Shown here: positions 30,201-40,090 of the stretch, one piece after another
How positions within the stretch are numbered: position 1 is the stretch's first letter
Layout: each line of letters begins with the position of its first letter
Assembly (NCBI GenBank): GCA_029237695.1
Contig: CM055275.1
Location: forward strand, 6,563,131-6,627,130
Reading direction: 5' to 3'
Length of the DNA: 64,000 nucleotides
Source: Conchocele bisecta
Taxonomy: Eukaryota > Mollusca > Bivalvia > Lucinida > Thyasiridae
Translations under genes and position numbers: made by a program
The notes under the pieces: model-generated
Told to the model about the DNA's origin: nothing
Seen by the model: only the letters and a program-made list of their open reading frames with translations
Databases searched by the model: none

Positions 30201-31155
30201 CTGTTTGAACCCCAAAGCCGCCGCAGGCCTTGTGGTTCAAACAGTTCCCTCGGGCCACAGCAAACGTTTGCACACGGCTGGACATGATCAAACCTTATAT
30301 GAAGGCGCCTTACCCTGAACATATTGGCATCCCTGTCAAAGTGGTAATCAATGAGATTTCGTACATGTTCACTTAAGGCTGTGCATAGTTGAAAGCGATA
30401 CAATACTATAGACCTGGGGCCCGTTTCATTAAACTTCGTCCGACTAAAATGTTCGTAAGTGCAAATTTAGAATCGTCTGGAAATTGCAATTGATGGATTT
30501 ACAAAAATATATGCAGCCTATGCTCAATAAATGTAAATCCAATAATTGTTTACAAGAAAATAATGTTAATTTATAATTTTGCACTTACGAATATTTTAAT
30601 CCTACGAAGTTTAGTCAAACTGCCCCCTGTATCTTCTACCGACGTATAATGTGGAAGAGGCACAGACATGAAATTCTCTCCTTGGGTCTGAGATTCTACG
30701 GTTTCCATTCGCTAGATTGCGAGATCGCGAAAACGGGAGACGAAAACTCGACATCGCGAGTTTTCGTGACATCGCCTCGCAATCTCGCGATTTCGTCTCG
30801 CGTTTTCACGATCTCACAATCTCGTGTATGGGTCGAGACTGCGAAACTACAAGACTGTAACATGGCCCAAGCAGGACACCATAGTAATCACATAGTCAAT
30901 GCGCCTTACCCTGAATATATTAGGGTCCCTGTCAAAGTAGTAATCATCATGATCAGCTCTGTAGTGGGCGTTCAGAAATGTCCAGTCCCGCAGCTTACAC
31001 TCCACCGACGGACGCTCTAAAGTTCTCCTCAGGGTCTCAAACTTGGTACCCCCGACGTTGAACTGGACCGTGTCGTTGTTACCAGGTCCATCCATCTCTA
31101 AGGTCTTGTCATAATCGGAGACTTTGTCCAGGTCCGTGCTTAGAACAGGCTCCAT
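26168..31155 (-). CDS. Shaw: Voltage-gated potassium channel, Shaw/Kv3-like, complete three-exon gene
   Basis: Tetrameric plasma-membrane K+ channel subunit. Exons 30910-31155, 27644-27946 and 26168-27232 join in phase 0 to give 537 aa. The T1 tetramerisation domain (about 30-125) starts VQFNVGGTKFETLRRTL and contains DYYFDRDPNIFR. It has the zinc motif HX5CX20CC (H94, C100, C121, C122), which is typical of non-Shaker Kv channels; CCWMNYNDWNSTLEAL points to Shaw/Kv3. S1 begins at 184 (IFGFAALFFVLLSIFSF). A Ser/Thr-rich S1-S2 linker follows, then S2 (LQIIDIVCLSYFTLEYLTRL). S4 has five arginines three apart (341-353, IRIIRVLRIFRLIRH), the pore has TMTTVGYGDMYP (filter 415-420), and S6 ends TVPALVNNF. 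The usual PVP gate motif is T-V-P here. The C-tail is short and charged. Start: ATG at 31155, preceded in frame by TAA. The Shaw assignment is from family memory; channel identity is very secure. Confidence 0.92.
27000..27050 (-). repeat. GACGTC hexamer repeat inside the Kv coding region
   Basis: About eight ACGTCG-type hexamers encode the alternating Thr-Ser run in the S1-S2 extracellular linker (residues about 247-259). It keeps frame because the unit is 6 bp. Confidence 0.8.
27286..27369. repeat. Near-perfect hairpin, 41-nt arms, in Kv intron 2
   Basis: The arms start ATATCGATGGTCTAGTAACA; one mismatch, 2-nt spacer. Almost identical to the hairpin at 7980-8057. Confidence 0.85.
27644..27946 (-). 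CDS. Shaw: Kv channel exon 2 (rest of T1, linker to S1)
   Basis: 101 codons between acceptor CCAG (27950-27947) and donor AAG|gttggt (27643). It starts ATLNYLRTGELHLPSFACGP and ends WEKFRCVMWRLLNRTNSSPLAK without the K spacing altered. It supplies the zinc ligands and the FWGISPSKIERCCW block. Confidence 0.88.
28196..28690. mobile_element. About 495-bp foldback related to 4225-4757
   Basis: AAAATTAAGAATGAGCCTTC and GAAGGCTCATTCTTAAATTT are inverted. The inner part has a perfect palindrome (CTCCGTGAACTCCGTG region, 28335-28350) with arms GTTAAATCCCCATAGACATC. It shares CCGATTTTTAAAATT-like and AGTTAGATCATATCC-like blocks with the element at 4225. Confidence 0.7.
28752..29003. mobile_element. 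Family D MITE
   Basis: AGTTTCACTAATCTTCGTAC at the left and CGAAGCTTGGTGAAACGGCT at the right; GCATAGGCTGCATTTGCAGC at the centre. Confidence 0.75.
29219..29728. mobile_element. Family E MITE, 510-bp reference copy
   Basis: Complete: TTAAAGGTACATGCCCACTC to GTGGGCATGTACCTTTAA, with inverted termini of about 30 bp (TCAGTAGGCACAA). The inside is not palindromic. No coding capacity. Confidence 0.8.
29850..30300 (+). repeat. Long dispersed repeat, copy 1 (matches 54905-55262)
   Basis: TTGTTTGCACATATATTGCG, AAGTGCCTTCATGACGTCAC (twice, tandem) and TACGTGAATGGGACGATTTA recur at 54.9-55.2 kb in the same orientation. The right part ends in family K hairpin 30157-30296, whose arms start TTTGATCATGTCCAGCCGTG. 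Confidence 0.75.
30157..30296. repeat. Family K hairpin, about 140 bp
   Basis: GCCCGAGGGAACTGTTTGAA and TTCAAACAGTTCCCTCGGGC are exact complements; the loop is GCCGCCGCAGGCC. Relatives are at 57780-57908 and a half copy at 55213-55262. Confidence 0.8.
30302..30352 (-). pseudogene. Degenerate second copy of the Kv T1 exon 3' end
   Basis: The minus strand encodes DYHFDRDANMFR followed by gtaaggcgc. That is the counterpart of DYYFDRDPNIFR|gtaaggcgc at the end of Kv exon 1. Similarity covers about 45 bp, including the donor, and stops upstream. It lies in Kv intron 1, so it is either a relic of exon duplication or a gene-conversion product. A frame upstream lacks the rest of T1. Confidence 0.7.
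30418..30632. mobile_element. Family D MITE, internally shortened
   Basis: GGCCCGTTTCATTAAACTTC at the left, GAAGTTTAGTCAAACTGCCC at the right; part of the central palindrome is lost. Confidence 0.7.
30712..30830. repeat. CpG-rich GCGAGATCGCGAAAACG palindromic block
   Basis: Repeated CGCGAAAACG, CTCGCAATCTCGCGATTTCG and complements. Local composition is unlike the surroundings. Function unknown. Confidence 0.6.
30910..31155 (-). CDS. Shaw: Kv channel exon 1 (start and first part of T1)
   Basis: 82 codons from ATG (31155) to AGG|gtaagg (donor at 30909-30904). It contains NDTVQFNVGGTKFET and ends DYYFDRDPNIFR. The TAA directly before the ATG is in frame, so this is the natural start unless an upstream exon exists. 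Confidence 0.9.
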
Positions 31156-31256
31156 TTAATGATGTGTTGTTCACAGTAGCATGGTTTGTCCTGGGAGTCT
31201 ATACTGTAAGAATGGATTAATATAGAATTTAATTTATTGCAAAAGAGGAAAGTATA

Positions 31257-31622
31257 CTATAGGAATGAATGGCCTTTTTTGTGGAATTTATCGGGGTATA
31301 AACTTGGAAAAGTCGCGGGAATACTGGACGAAGGCCGGAAGGCCTCGTCCAGTATTCCCGTGACTTTCCCAAGTTTATATCCCCGATAAATTCCACAAAA
31401 AATGCCATTCATTCCTTATAATTCCAGCATTTTAAATAAATTAATCAAGAAAATGTGTTTATTTTCCGTTTTCTTAAGAATTATTTTAACTGCGCCTCAC
31501 GGTTACGGAAAGTAGTTCGGCGTGGGAGTTTACTGGGATATAAATTTTGGACAGAGACTTGGTACGGGCCAATCAAATGTTAGGGAATTGTTTAAATTTG
31601 TTTGTGCTGGAATTATTACGTT
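31257..31622. mobile_element. Family F element, about 366 bp
   Basis: Left AGGAATGAATGGCC, then the hairpin GGAATACTGGACGAAGGCCG and its inverse. Right half: ACTGCGCCTCACGGTTACGG to GTGCTGGAATTATTACG. Confidence 0.75.
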
Positions 31623-31782
31623 TTCTCTTTTGGAGATGCATATTTACATGAATTTGTATCGTTGTTTTCGATTTCCGACACCTTTGGAAAAAGCTAAAAC
31701 TAAAAAACTTGACTCGGTTTTAGCTTTCTCAAAGGGTGACAAAACCGACAAATACATTCTAATAATTATGCATCTGGGGGCT

Positions 31783-32028
31783 GTTTCACTAAACATCGTA
31801 TAGGACTAAAATGTTCGTAAGTGCAAATTTAGGATCGCCTGGAAATTTCAATTGGTGGATTTGCATTTATTGAGCATAGGCTGCATATGCAGCCTATGCT
31901 CAATAAATGTAAATCCAATGATTGTTTACAAGGAAACATTGTTAATGTGAAATTTACAGACTATCATAATTTTGCACTTACGAACATTTTAGTCGTACGA
32001 AGTTTAGTGAAACGGCCCCCTGCAAACG
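31783..32028. mobile_element. Family D MITE, best full copy
   Basis: GGGGGCTGTTTCACTAAACA at the left, TTTAGTGAAACGGCCCCC at the right, about 246 bp, with the 28-bp GAGCATAGGCTGCATATGCA palindrome at the centre. Confidence 0.85.
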
Positions 32029-32181
32029 AGGAATCTTAGTATACTTGTAAGTTCCTCATTTGCAATAAAATGATTTATAGGAATACGTAAATTGTGTGGA
32101 TGACTTATCGGGAGATATTATTGTAAATGTTCAACTATACTGGCTGAAGATCGGAATGCCTTCAGTCAGTATTGCATGATT

Positions 32182-32515
32182 TTTAAAGTTGGAGTCCCAT
32201 TGATTAGGCATAATCTGTTCTTTATAGGAATTAAATATTAAGTATTTAATTCTGTAACTATTCCACCAGATGAGTTTTAAAAATTTCGAGTGTCCGCTAT
32301 ACGGATATAATCATTAGTAATATTATTTTTCTGATAGAGACGCGCGTTTGTATCAATCTAGTTTGATATACAAATGTTGCAGGACATTTTTAAAGTATCA
32401 ATATCAAATAAATTCGTCAACTAATGAAAACAAAATCGACATTTTATGAAGTCTAATCATTGCACATCATAAAATAAATGCAGCAAATAAATAGTGATTA
32501 AACGGTTATTGCCCC
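32182..32515. mobile_element. Family E degenerate copy
   Basis: GGAGTCCCATTGATTAGGCA, GTGTCCGCTATACGGATATA and ACGGTTATTGCCCCTG are recognisable E blocks. The right end is replaced by a piece of the 21-bp element. Confidence 0.6.
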
Positions 32516-32572
32516 TGGAACGAATTATTATTTCGTGTGAACAATCCATGTCCCTGCGGGGCTCCGTAGAAA
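32516..32572. repeat. 21-bp element remnant
   Basis: GGAACGAATTATTATTTCGT followed by CATGTCCCTGCGGGGCTCCG: one unit and the terminal block only. Confidence 0.65.
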
Positions 32573-32785
32573 TTCAATCTGGTCGTCGAGTGAAAAAATA
32601 AAGACCTTGCCGAGGCCTACATATAGCCCTGTATTTATTTTATTATTTTATTATGTATCTAACGTATATTTAAGGATAGGAATTGACTTGAAGACCTTCC
32701 AAACCCCGGGTTATATCCCTGTAAATGAGCTGTTTTGAATGTACCGCAAATGTGATGAAAACGTTATCGAATAACTCTTAACCCT

Positions 32786-33036
32786 TAGACCGCTATACAC
32801 AACAATCGTCTGCTGTTGCTTTTATATATTGCCTTATTTCTCACTAAAAACATGGTTTGACGGCACTTCGGAATCATTTCCAATGGAAATGATTCTAAAG
32901 TGCTGTCAAAGCATGTTGTAAATTATTCTAAAGTTATGTCAAAGCATGTGTTTGATGATAAAACTGGAAAATGGAAAATAAACAGCAGACGACAAAACTA
33001 TTAAGATAGCGGTGTTACAGTAATGGTTAAATTTAC
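32786..33036. mobile_element. Family I (piggyBac-type) MITE
   Basis: Starts TTAACCCTTAGACCGCTATA. The central hairpin is ACTTCGGAATCATTTCCAAT with its complement. It ends near GGTTAA at 33025-33030, with the right end decayed. Confidence 0.7.
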
Positions 33037-33427
33037 AAATCTATGTCGACCTATCTTGATTGCGCCCCCTTTAGTTGGCGTCCCAAGTGTATCCATTATA
33101 CAAATTATAATAACACTATTGGCAATTCATTAATTTCAAGGCTGTGTACATGTATTACTAAGTTGAAGATAGCTTGATCCTTTTGTGTATAAATATACGA
33201 CTATTGAGGTAGACATTTTTCAATGACAATCTAGTCATGAAATTTGAGAATTGTAGTGATTTTATTGACTGTTCGAGTTTCTGTGTACATACATGTATAA
33301 GTATGGGCGGATCGACTATTTGGGGAACGGGGGGGATTTCTAAGCAGGGGTGGATCCAGCATTTGGGGAACGGGGGTGTCTAGTTGCGAAGGTAACTCTT
33401 GATTTTCTCTCTTTTGCAGACTAGCAG

Positions 33428-33864
33428 ACACATTTTCTGGCAAAATAAACATTCATTCACCATTACCCCACGTTATATACTTTTTATATCAGTAAATTTC
33501 CACATTGATACCAGGGACGATAACCGTGTTTCCTTAAAATGTTAACGGACATTACAATTTATTCTCTGTATTTGTTGCTTGATGTGCAATGATCATACTT
33601 TATGATATGTCCAAAATATTATTTTTTGAGGTGACGCATTTAATTAGTATCAATAATTAAAAACGAGCATGCTTCATTTGCATATGAAAATAACCTTGAT
33701 ACCACCGCGAGTCAGTAATATATATATATATTACTAAATGATTATAATTATCTGTATGCGCGCACTCGTAATTTTTAGAACTGTTGGAATAGTGACACAA
33801 GTATTCACTTATTTAATTCCTATAAAGAACAGTCTGTGCCTACTGAGTGAGCATGTACCTTTAA
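33428..33864. mobile_element. Family E MITE, left end truncated
   Basis: Begins inside E at ACATTTTCTGGCAAAATAAA; complete right end GTGAGCATGTACCTTTAA. Confidence 0.7.
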
Positions 33865-33924
33865 CACATTTCATTTGTTCAAATAAATTGTGTTGCGAGA
33901 CAAGAAATTAATACGCGTTTCTTA

Positions 33925-34445
33925 GTCTTGTCTAATGAAGGTGATATATATCTCAGTAAATATTCACTGTGCTTATGCAATAAATAACTTATAAAATTTA
34001 TGTTGATTTAATACGATATTTATTCAACGCGTTGACATATTTCAGAAGAAACTAGTTGTTATGCAATCAGTAAGTAATACATGTAGTTAAAGATCATAAT
34101 TGAATTTTTAATAAATTAATTTCGTAGCGAGCGGTAGCGAGCGAGAAACTAATTTGTTAAAAAGTCAATATGTGAACTATAACGTATTTATTGTTTACCA
34201 AGATCCGCCCCTAAATGTGATTTCGAATCGCTATACTAGCATGTGATTGGCGGTGTAACACGAAGCGTCTCGTGAACTGATGACAGCAATGCGTAAAATC
34301 AGTTCTCAATATAGCGGCTGAACATTTAATGATTTACTTTATGATACATATTGGCGAAGGTGTCGCAATATGCGATTAATTGAGAGGAAATGCTGTTATT
34401 TTATTGGTCGAGAAACTAGGGTAAACAATAAACTTTAATAAATAG
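33925..34445. mobile_element. Family L repeat
   Basis: AAAAAGTCAATATGTGAACT and TTGGTCGAGAAACTAGGGTA relate it to 19735-20085. GTAGCGAGCGGTAGCGAGCG is a small tandem inside. No coding sequence. Confidence 0.5.
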
Positions 34446-34494
34446 CATATGAAATCATCACTCCCGTAAAGTCCTCTATAAACACTGGTGATTA

Positions 34495-34735
34495 ACCCTT
34501 TGAACCCGAAAGCCCGCTATAGCGGTTTATGCAAACAGTGCAGATCCAGATGAGCCGGCTCGTAACGAGCCGTCTCATCAGGATCTGCACTTTTTGCAAG
34601 TAATTTTCATATTTCTTAGAACAAAAACACCCCCTTTTCATAAATGGACGAATCTGAAAATCATTGTGTGACCATTGGATTTGTCGGAACATTAGCATAT
34701 TACAGTCCATTCCAGTTCCTTAGGGTTGAAAAGAT
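34495..34735. repeat. Clam-type hairpin (AACAGTGCAGATCCAGATGA)
   Basis: Arms GTGCAGATCCAGATGAGCCG and CTCATCAGGATCTGCAC close a roughly 50-bp stem around CTCGTAACGAG; the pattern parallels 24580-25050. Confidence 0.55.
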
Positions 34736-34835
34736 TAACTTCGTGCCGGCGTCAACTGTTTCACGTCGAAAAATGTTTCGGTTTTCTAAGGGTATGCGAC
34801 TCGGCTGTACTTAAATTAATCGCAAAAACGTAGGT

Positions 34836-34887
34836 TATCGTCTAGTAACCGGCGCAAATGTCTTGCACCGGTTACTGGACGAAAATG
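34836..34887. repeat. Short hairpin CGTCTAGTAACCGGCGCAA
   Basis: Complement TTGCACCGGTTACTGGACG with a loop of a few bases. Too isolated to assign. Confidence 0.5.
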
Positions 34888-34954
34888 TATTTATGCAGTA
34901 TCTCCTATATGGATATTCGTCAGGAATACGGCGCCTATTTCAACCTGAAATAGT

Positions 34955-35137
34955 CTAAGCTGGCGCATGGTGCAGTGGTAAATGTCAGCTATGGATGATC
35001 TACATATACATGTACAGACAAACCAGTACATAAGGTCCAGCCATGGGAAGAGAATAATCTCACCGGGTATGGAAGGTGTTCGAGCCAATTCCCACCCTTA
35101 AATATGAGCCGAATGAATGAATGAATGAATGAAGAGA
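34955..35137 (+). mobile_element. tRNA-like SINE with (GAAT)n tail
   Basis: GGCGCATGGTGCAGTGGTAA resembles a tRNA D-arm/A box, and GGTGTTCGAGCCAATTCCCA a B box, with extra sequence between them. It ends in five GAAT units (35112-35133). Not a working tRNA. Confidence 0.5.
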
Positions 35138-35732
35138 ATAATCTGGCCTTTCTTCACATGTGGTCGTTGTTCACAGGTTAATTTATGTAGTAATCGAATA
35201 ATTGGCAAACGTGTGGTTGCTACAGACAGGTAATTGCTATTCAGAGGTGGCCTTTACCACAGGTTCTACTGTACAGGTACGATGGGCGATCAGGCCGGAT
35301 AACCTCGTAACGGCTTATTTATAACAGTCTACACGCGCTTTTCATTTACACGGTGTCATATAGCTCGTTATTAATATCCGTATTCATATATTTTCCTTCC
35401 AAAGAGATAAATTATGCAAATTATGTTCAGTATATAATTTATAAATATGAACATGAATTCATATAAAACAGGTAGTTCGGGACCAATTCAATATAACATA
35501 CCGCCCGTAGTATTAAGCTTACATGTTAAAAATGTTGTTGTGCATCCAAAATTAACTTCCTCACAAAATATATGGTATTTGTGTATTGAATTTGTCGTTC
35601 AGAATGTGTGTTTGCCTTGCCCATATTTTGCCACTGCAAAATGTAAATTACTTCATTAATATTCCGTACATCACTGAGTGCATCTTTTCAATCAAGAAAG
35701 TTTACTAATCCTACCTTTTAATTCGACATATT

Positions 35733-36125
35733 GTTACGCGCCGGTAGTGGTGCGTACATATGACCCCGTATAGCCCCAGTCTAGGCTACGTGTGTTGCTG
35801 CAAGCTACTGCACGCTGTTCCAAACCCTTGCTGTGCGTATACTACTCAGTATCCTCTAACACGCGTTGCGGGCTATAGATGACTGATTGACCGACAAATG
35901 TGGTAGCGTCTGCCTATAGTTGTCAATCAGTAGATCTGTGTAGCCTGCAACCTGTGTCAAACCAGATCCGGTTTAGCTGTCGCTCTTCTAAATGGACTTG
36001 GAAAAGTCGCGGGAATACTGGACGAGGCCTTCCGGCCTTCGTCCAGTATTCCCGCGACTTTTCCATAACACGGGTGCTGAAGCAGACAAGCAGTCCAGGG
36101 AACGTAGAAGTCTTTAATTAAACGT
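35733..36125 (+). mobile_element. Possible solo LTR carrying a family F hairpin
   Basis: Starts TGTTACGCGCCGGTAGTGGT, GC-richer than its surroundings, as in some Gypsy LTRs, and contains TTTAATTAAA near the end. A family F hairpin (35996-36066, GAATACTGGACGAGGCCTTC) interrupts it. No second LTR or gag/pol seen, so this is weak. Confidence 0.25.
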
Positions 36126-36392
36126 TAACAATGTATTTACATTACTCCAAGTGACGGTTCAAATGACGTTGTTGAAATATTTACAATAATGTCCCAAATG
36201 ACTCAATTTGTACTACAATAATTAATTGTTCTTGCTATGAGAACTGCACAATGCTTTATATTATGAGCTTACATTTAATTTTAAAGACCTCATTTTCGCA
36301 CGAGTTTTAACGTGGAGGTGTTATCTGTGAGATCTATAGTGCCAGAGTGCCGAATGGCAAATTTCGCTCGCCTTATATACCCATGCATGGTC

Positions 36393-36560
36393 ACAGTGAC
36401 CAAAAATTGGTCGCTTGGCCAAATTTTAGCCATTCAGCCCCAATAATGGTCGTTTGGCCAAAAACTGGTCACTGACCAGAAATTGGTCACTGGCCAATTT
36501 TTGGTCGTTAGCCCAAATACGGGTCATTTGCCCAAATATCGGTCATTGGCCAAAAATGCA
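36393..36560. repeat. TTGGCCAAAAATTGGTCACT array, about 20-bp units
   Basis: About eight degenerate units, each containing the palindrome TGGCCA next to TTGGTCA. Confidence 0.7.
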
Positions 36561-37417
36561 CGAGCCGGAAATTACATCAAATTATGAAAATGATATCACA
36601 GATTATGTTCTTAGTGACGTCAGCAAATACGAATTTGTCAGTCAATTTGATCAAATAAACATCGGAAACTGACAGATAACACTTCAATGGGGCATGGAAA
36701 ACACGATTAATAAATAGTATATAAAATATGTACCAGAACAATGTTATCGTGTGTACGCTTAATCTGTAGCGGCATGATAAACTCCTTTGCGCAAATTTAC
36801 AAAGACAAACAATCCCACAATTCAGTAATTAAAATGGCGGACAGTAAGATCAAAATGGGAGAGGGGTTGGCAACGTTACCCGCCACATAGGGGCCCTCTG
36901 GTAACCCGCCAAATAGGGGACCTTTTTACCCGCCAAATAGAGGCCCTGGTACTACTGCGAAATAAGGCCTCTGTTACATGCAAACTGGAGGCCCTGGTTA
37001 TTATATCCACTTTTTGAAGAAACATGAGTATATTGTTTTTGCTATGTGTGTCCGTCCATCCGTACGTCCGTCGGTACGTTCATTCGTTTCTAGTAAGTCT
37101 GAACACTTTTAATGTATAATAGCTGCAGCTGTTATACTTTGTATGTAACATCCTTATGGTGTGTACATGTGCAAAGTACATTTGATTGTCGATTCCTTCC
37201 CCGGTTCATGGGTTACCTCCCTCTTTATGACTTAGAATTTGGAAATGTTGTCTTAACAGTTGTGAAACATTGAAATCGTAATAGTAGCAGGCGTGATACT
37301 TGGTAGGTCTCTTAAACTGTATGGTCTGTTGAGATACGTGTTATATAAGGGAACCCAGGTAACCTGTGAAATAGGTGCACTTAACCTGCAAAATAGGGGC
37401 TCAGGTAACCTGGGCCC

Positions 37418-37580
37418 GGTTGTTCAAAACACCAGTTAGCTTAACGGACTGTTAAATCCTTAACGGACTGTTAAATCCTTAACTGAATGGTTAAAATCTC
37501 TGTTAAAACAGAGATTTTCACCATTCAGTTAAGGATTTAACAGTCCGTTAAGCTAACGGATGTTTTGAACAACCGGGCCC
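37418..37580. mobile_element. 162-bp hairpin MITE with GGGCCCGGTTGTTC ends
   Basis: GGGCCCGGTTGTTCAAAACA and TGTTTTGAACAACCGGGCCC are exact inverted ends. The stem continues TTAACGGACTGTTAAATCC. It sits within the left arm of the 4.2-kb element. Confidence 0.8.
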
Positions 37581-38049
37581 TGGCGAATAGGGGCACTTCA
37601 CCTGCAGTATAAGATCACACATGGAACATGCATTTTAACTGCCTTGTCGATGAACCTACGTAACCTGCCAAATAGGGGATAGTTCCTGGTTATGCTGCAT
37701 ATTAATTATTTCCCAGTTACTTGTCCATTGTCACCTGCTAAATAGTGGCTGTCAGATATTGGCTGCTGCCTGGTTATGCTCCAAATGTGCAAGATATGTG
37801 TCACCGGCCAGATAGTGGCTACTGACTAAATATGCTCCATACGTGTCAGATGTGTGTCCATTGTCACCTGCCATATAGGATCTACTGTCTGGTTATGTTG
37901 TTCGTGCATATTCACATTTTAGAGAAGGGAATTTACATGTGATATTTGCGACAGGCCCATGTAAGTTTGCATGGCACGACGCATGCGCAAACTCAGAGGA
38001 GAATTGTTATATATTCGCGGTGCTTGTCCAAAGTGATTTCCAGACAAGT

Positions 38050-40090
38050 TCATTTCCACACAAGTTTACTCTGACGCGACACATGCGTATACTCACAATA
38101 TTCTCCTGTGAGTATAGGTATGCGTCGTGTTAGAGTAAACTTGTATGGAAATGCCTGGTACAAACACCACACATGTGTAGCAGTTCTCCTGTGAGTATAT
38201 GTATGTGTCGTGTTAACTTGTATGTAAATGCCTGGTACAAACACCACACATGTATGTCAGTTCTCCTGTGAGTATATGTATGTGTCGTGTTAACTTGTAA
38301 TGGAAAATGCTGTACAAACCACACACCATGTATGTCAGTTCTCCTGTGAGTATATGTAATTTTTTTTGTGTCGTGTTACTGTATTGGAATTGGCCTGGTA
38401 CAAAAACACCACACATGTATATCGTTCTCCTGTGAGTATCTGTATGTGTCGTGTTAACTGTATGGAAATGCCTGGTACACACACCACACATGTATATCAG
38501 TTCTCCTGTGAGTATATGTATGTGTCGTGTTAACTTGTATGGAAATGCCTGGTACAAACACCACACATGTATGTCAGTTCTCCTGTGAGTATATGTATGT
38601 GTCGTGTTAACTTGTATGGAAATGCCTGGTACAAACACCACACAGTATATCAGTCTCCTGTGAGTATAAGTATGTGTCGTGTTAACATGTTATGGAAATG
38701 CCTGGTACAAACACTCACACATGCAAATTCAGTTCCTCCTGGTGAGTTTATGTATGTGTTCGTGTTAAACTTGTATGGAAATGCTGGTAACAAACACCAC
38801 CACATGTTTGTCTGTTCTTTCCTGTGGTATATGTATGTGTCGTGTTAACCTTGTATGGAAATGCATGGTACAAACACCACACTATGTATGGGTCAGTTTC
38901 CTGTGAGTATATGTAATGTGTCGTTGTTAATTGGTAAATGGAAAATGCCTGGTGTACAAACACCACACATGTATATCAGTTCTCCTGTGATTATATGTTC
39001 TGGTCCGTGTTAACTTGTATGGAAATGCCTGGTACAAACACCACACATGTATGTCAGTTCTCCTGTGAGTATATGTATGTGTCGTGTTAACTTGTATGGA
39101 AATGCCTGGTACAAACACCACACATGTATGTCAGTTCTCCTGTGAGTATATGTATGTGTCGTGGTTAAACTTGTATTTGGGAAATGTCCTGGTACCAAAC
39201 ACCACAATGGTATGTCAGTTCTCCGTGAGTATATGGTATGTGTCGTGGTTAAACTTGTATGGAAATTGGCCTGGTACAAACACCCACAATGGTATTCAAA
39301 TAGTTCTCCTGTGAGTATATGTATTGTGTGCCGTGTTAACTTGTATGGAAATGACCTGGTACAAACACCAACACATGTATGTCAGTTCTCCTGTGAGTTA
39401 TATGTATGTGTGTGTTAACTAGTATGGAATTGCCTGGTACAAACACCACACTGTATGTCTCAGTTCTCCTGTGAGTATATGTTATGTGTCGTGTTAACTT
39501 GTTGGAAATGCCTGGTACAAATACACACACATGTATATGTTCTCCTGAGTATATGTATGTCGTGTTAACTTGTATGAAATGCCTGGTACAAACACCACAC
39601 ATGTATGTCAAGTCCTCTGTGTTGTATATGTATGTGTGTTAACTTGTATGGAATGCTGGTACAAAACACCACAAATGTATGTAGTTCTCCTGAGTATATG
39701 TATGTGTCGTGTTAAACCTTGTATGGAAAATGCCTGGTACAAACACAATGTATATCGTTCTCCTGTGAGTATGTAGTTGTCGTGTTAACTTGTATGGAAA
39801 TGCCTGGTACAAACACCACACATGTATATCAGTTCTCCTGTGAGTATATGTATGTGTCGTGTTAACTTGTATGGAAATGCCTGGTACAAACACCACACAT
39901 GTATGTCAGTTCTCCTGTGAGTATATGTATGTGTCGTGTTAACTTGTATGGAAATGCCTGGTACAAACACCACACATGTATGACAGTTCTCCTGTGAGTA
40001 TATGTATGAGTCGTGCTAAAGTAAACCTGTCTGGCAATGCCGGGTACAAACATACACATGTATGGCAGTTCTCCTGTGAGTATAGGTATG
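38050..40090. repeat. 77-bp minisatellite, about 26 units
   Basis: The unit runs GTTCTCCTGTGAGTATATGT, ATGTGTCGTGTTAACTTGTA, TGGAAATGCCTGGTACAAAC, ACCACACATGTATGTCA. Units at 38460-38640, 39010-39170 and 39785-39975 are nearly identical and keep 77-bp spacing. Those between about 38280-38420, 38690-39000 and 39160-39780 have scattered 1-3-bp insertions and deletions. Open frames on the minus strand are a by-product of the stop-poor unit. Confidence 0.9.
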
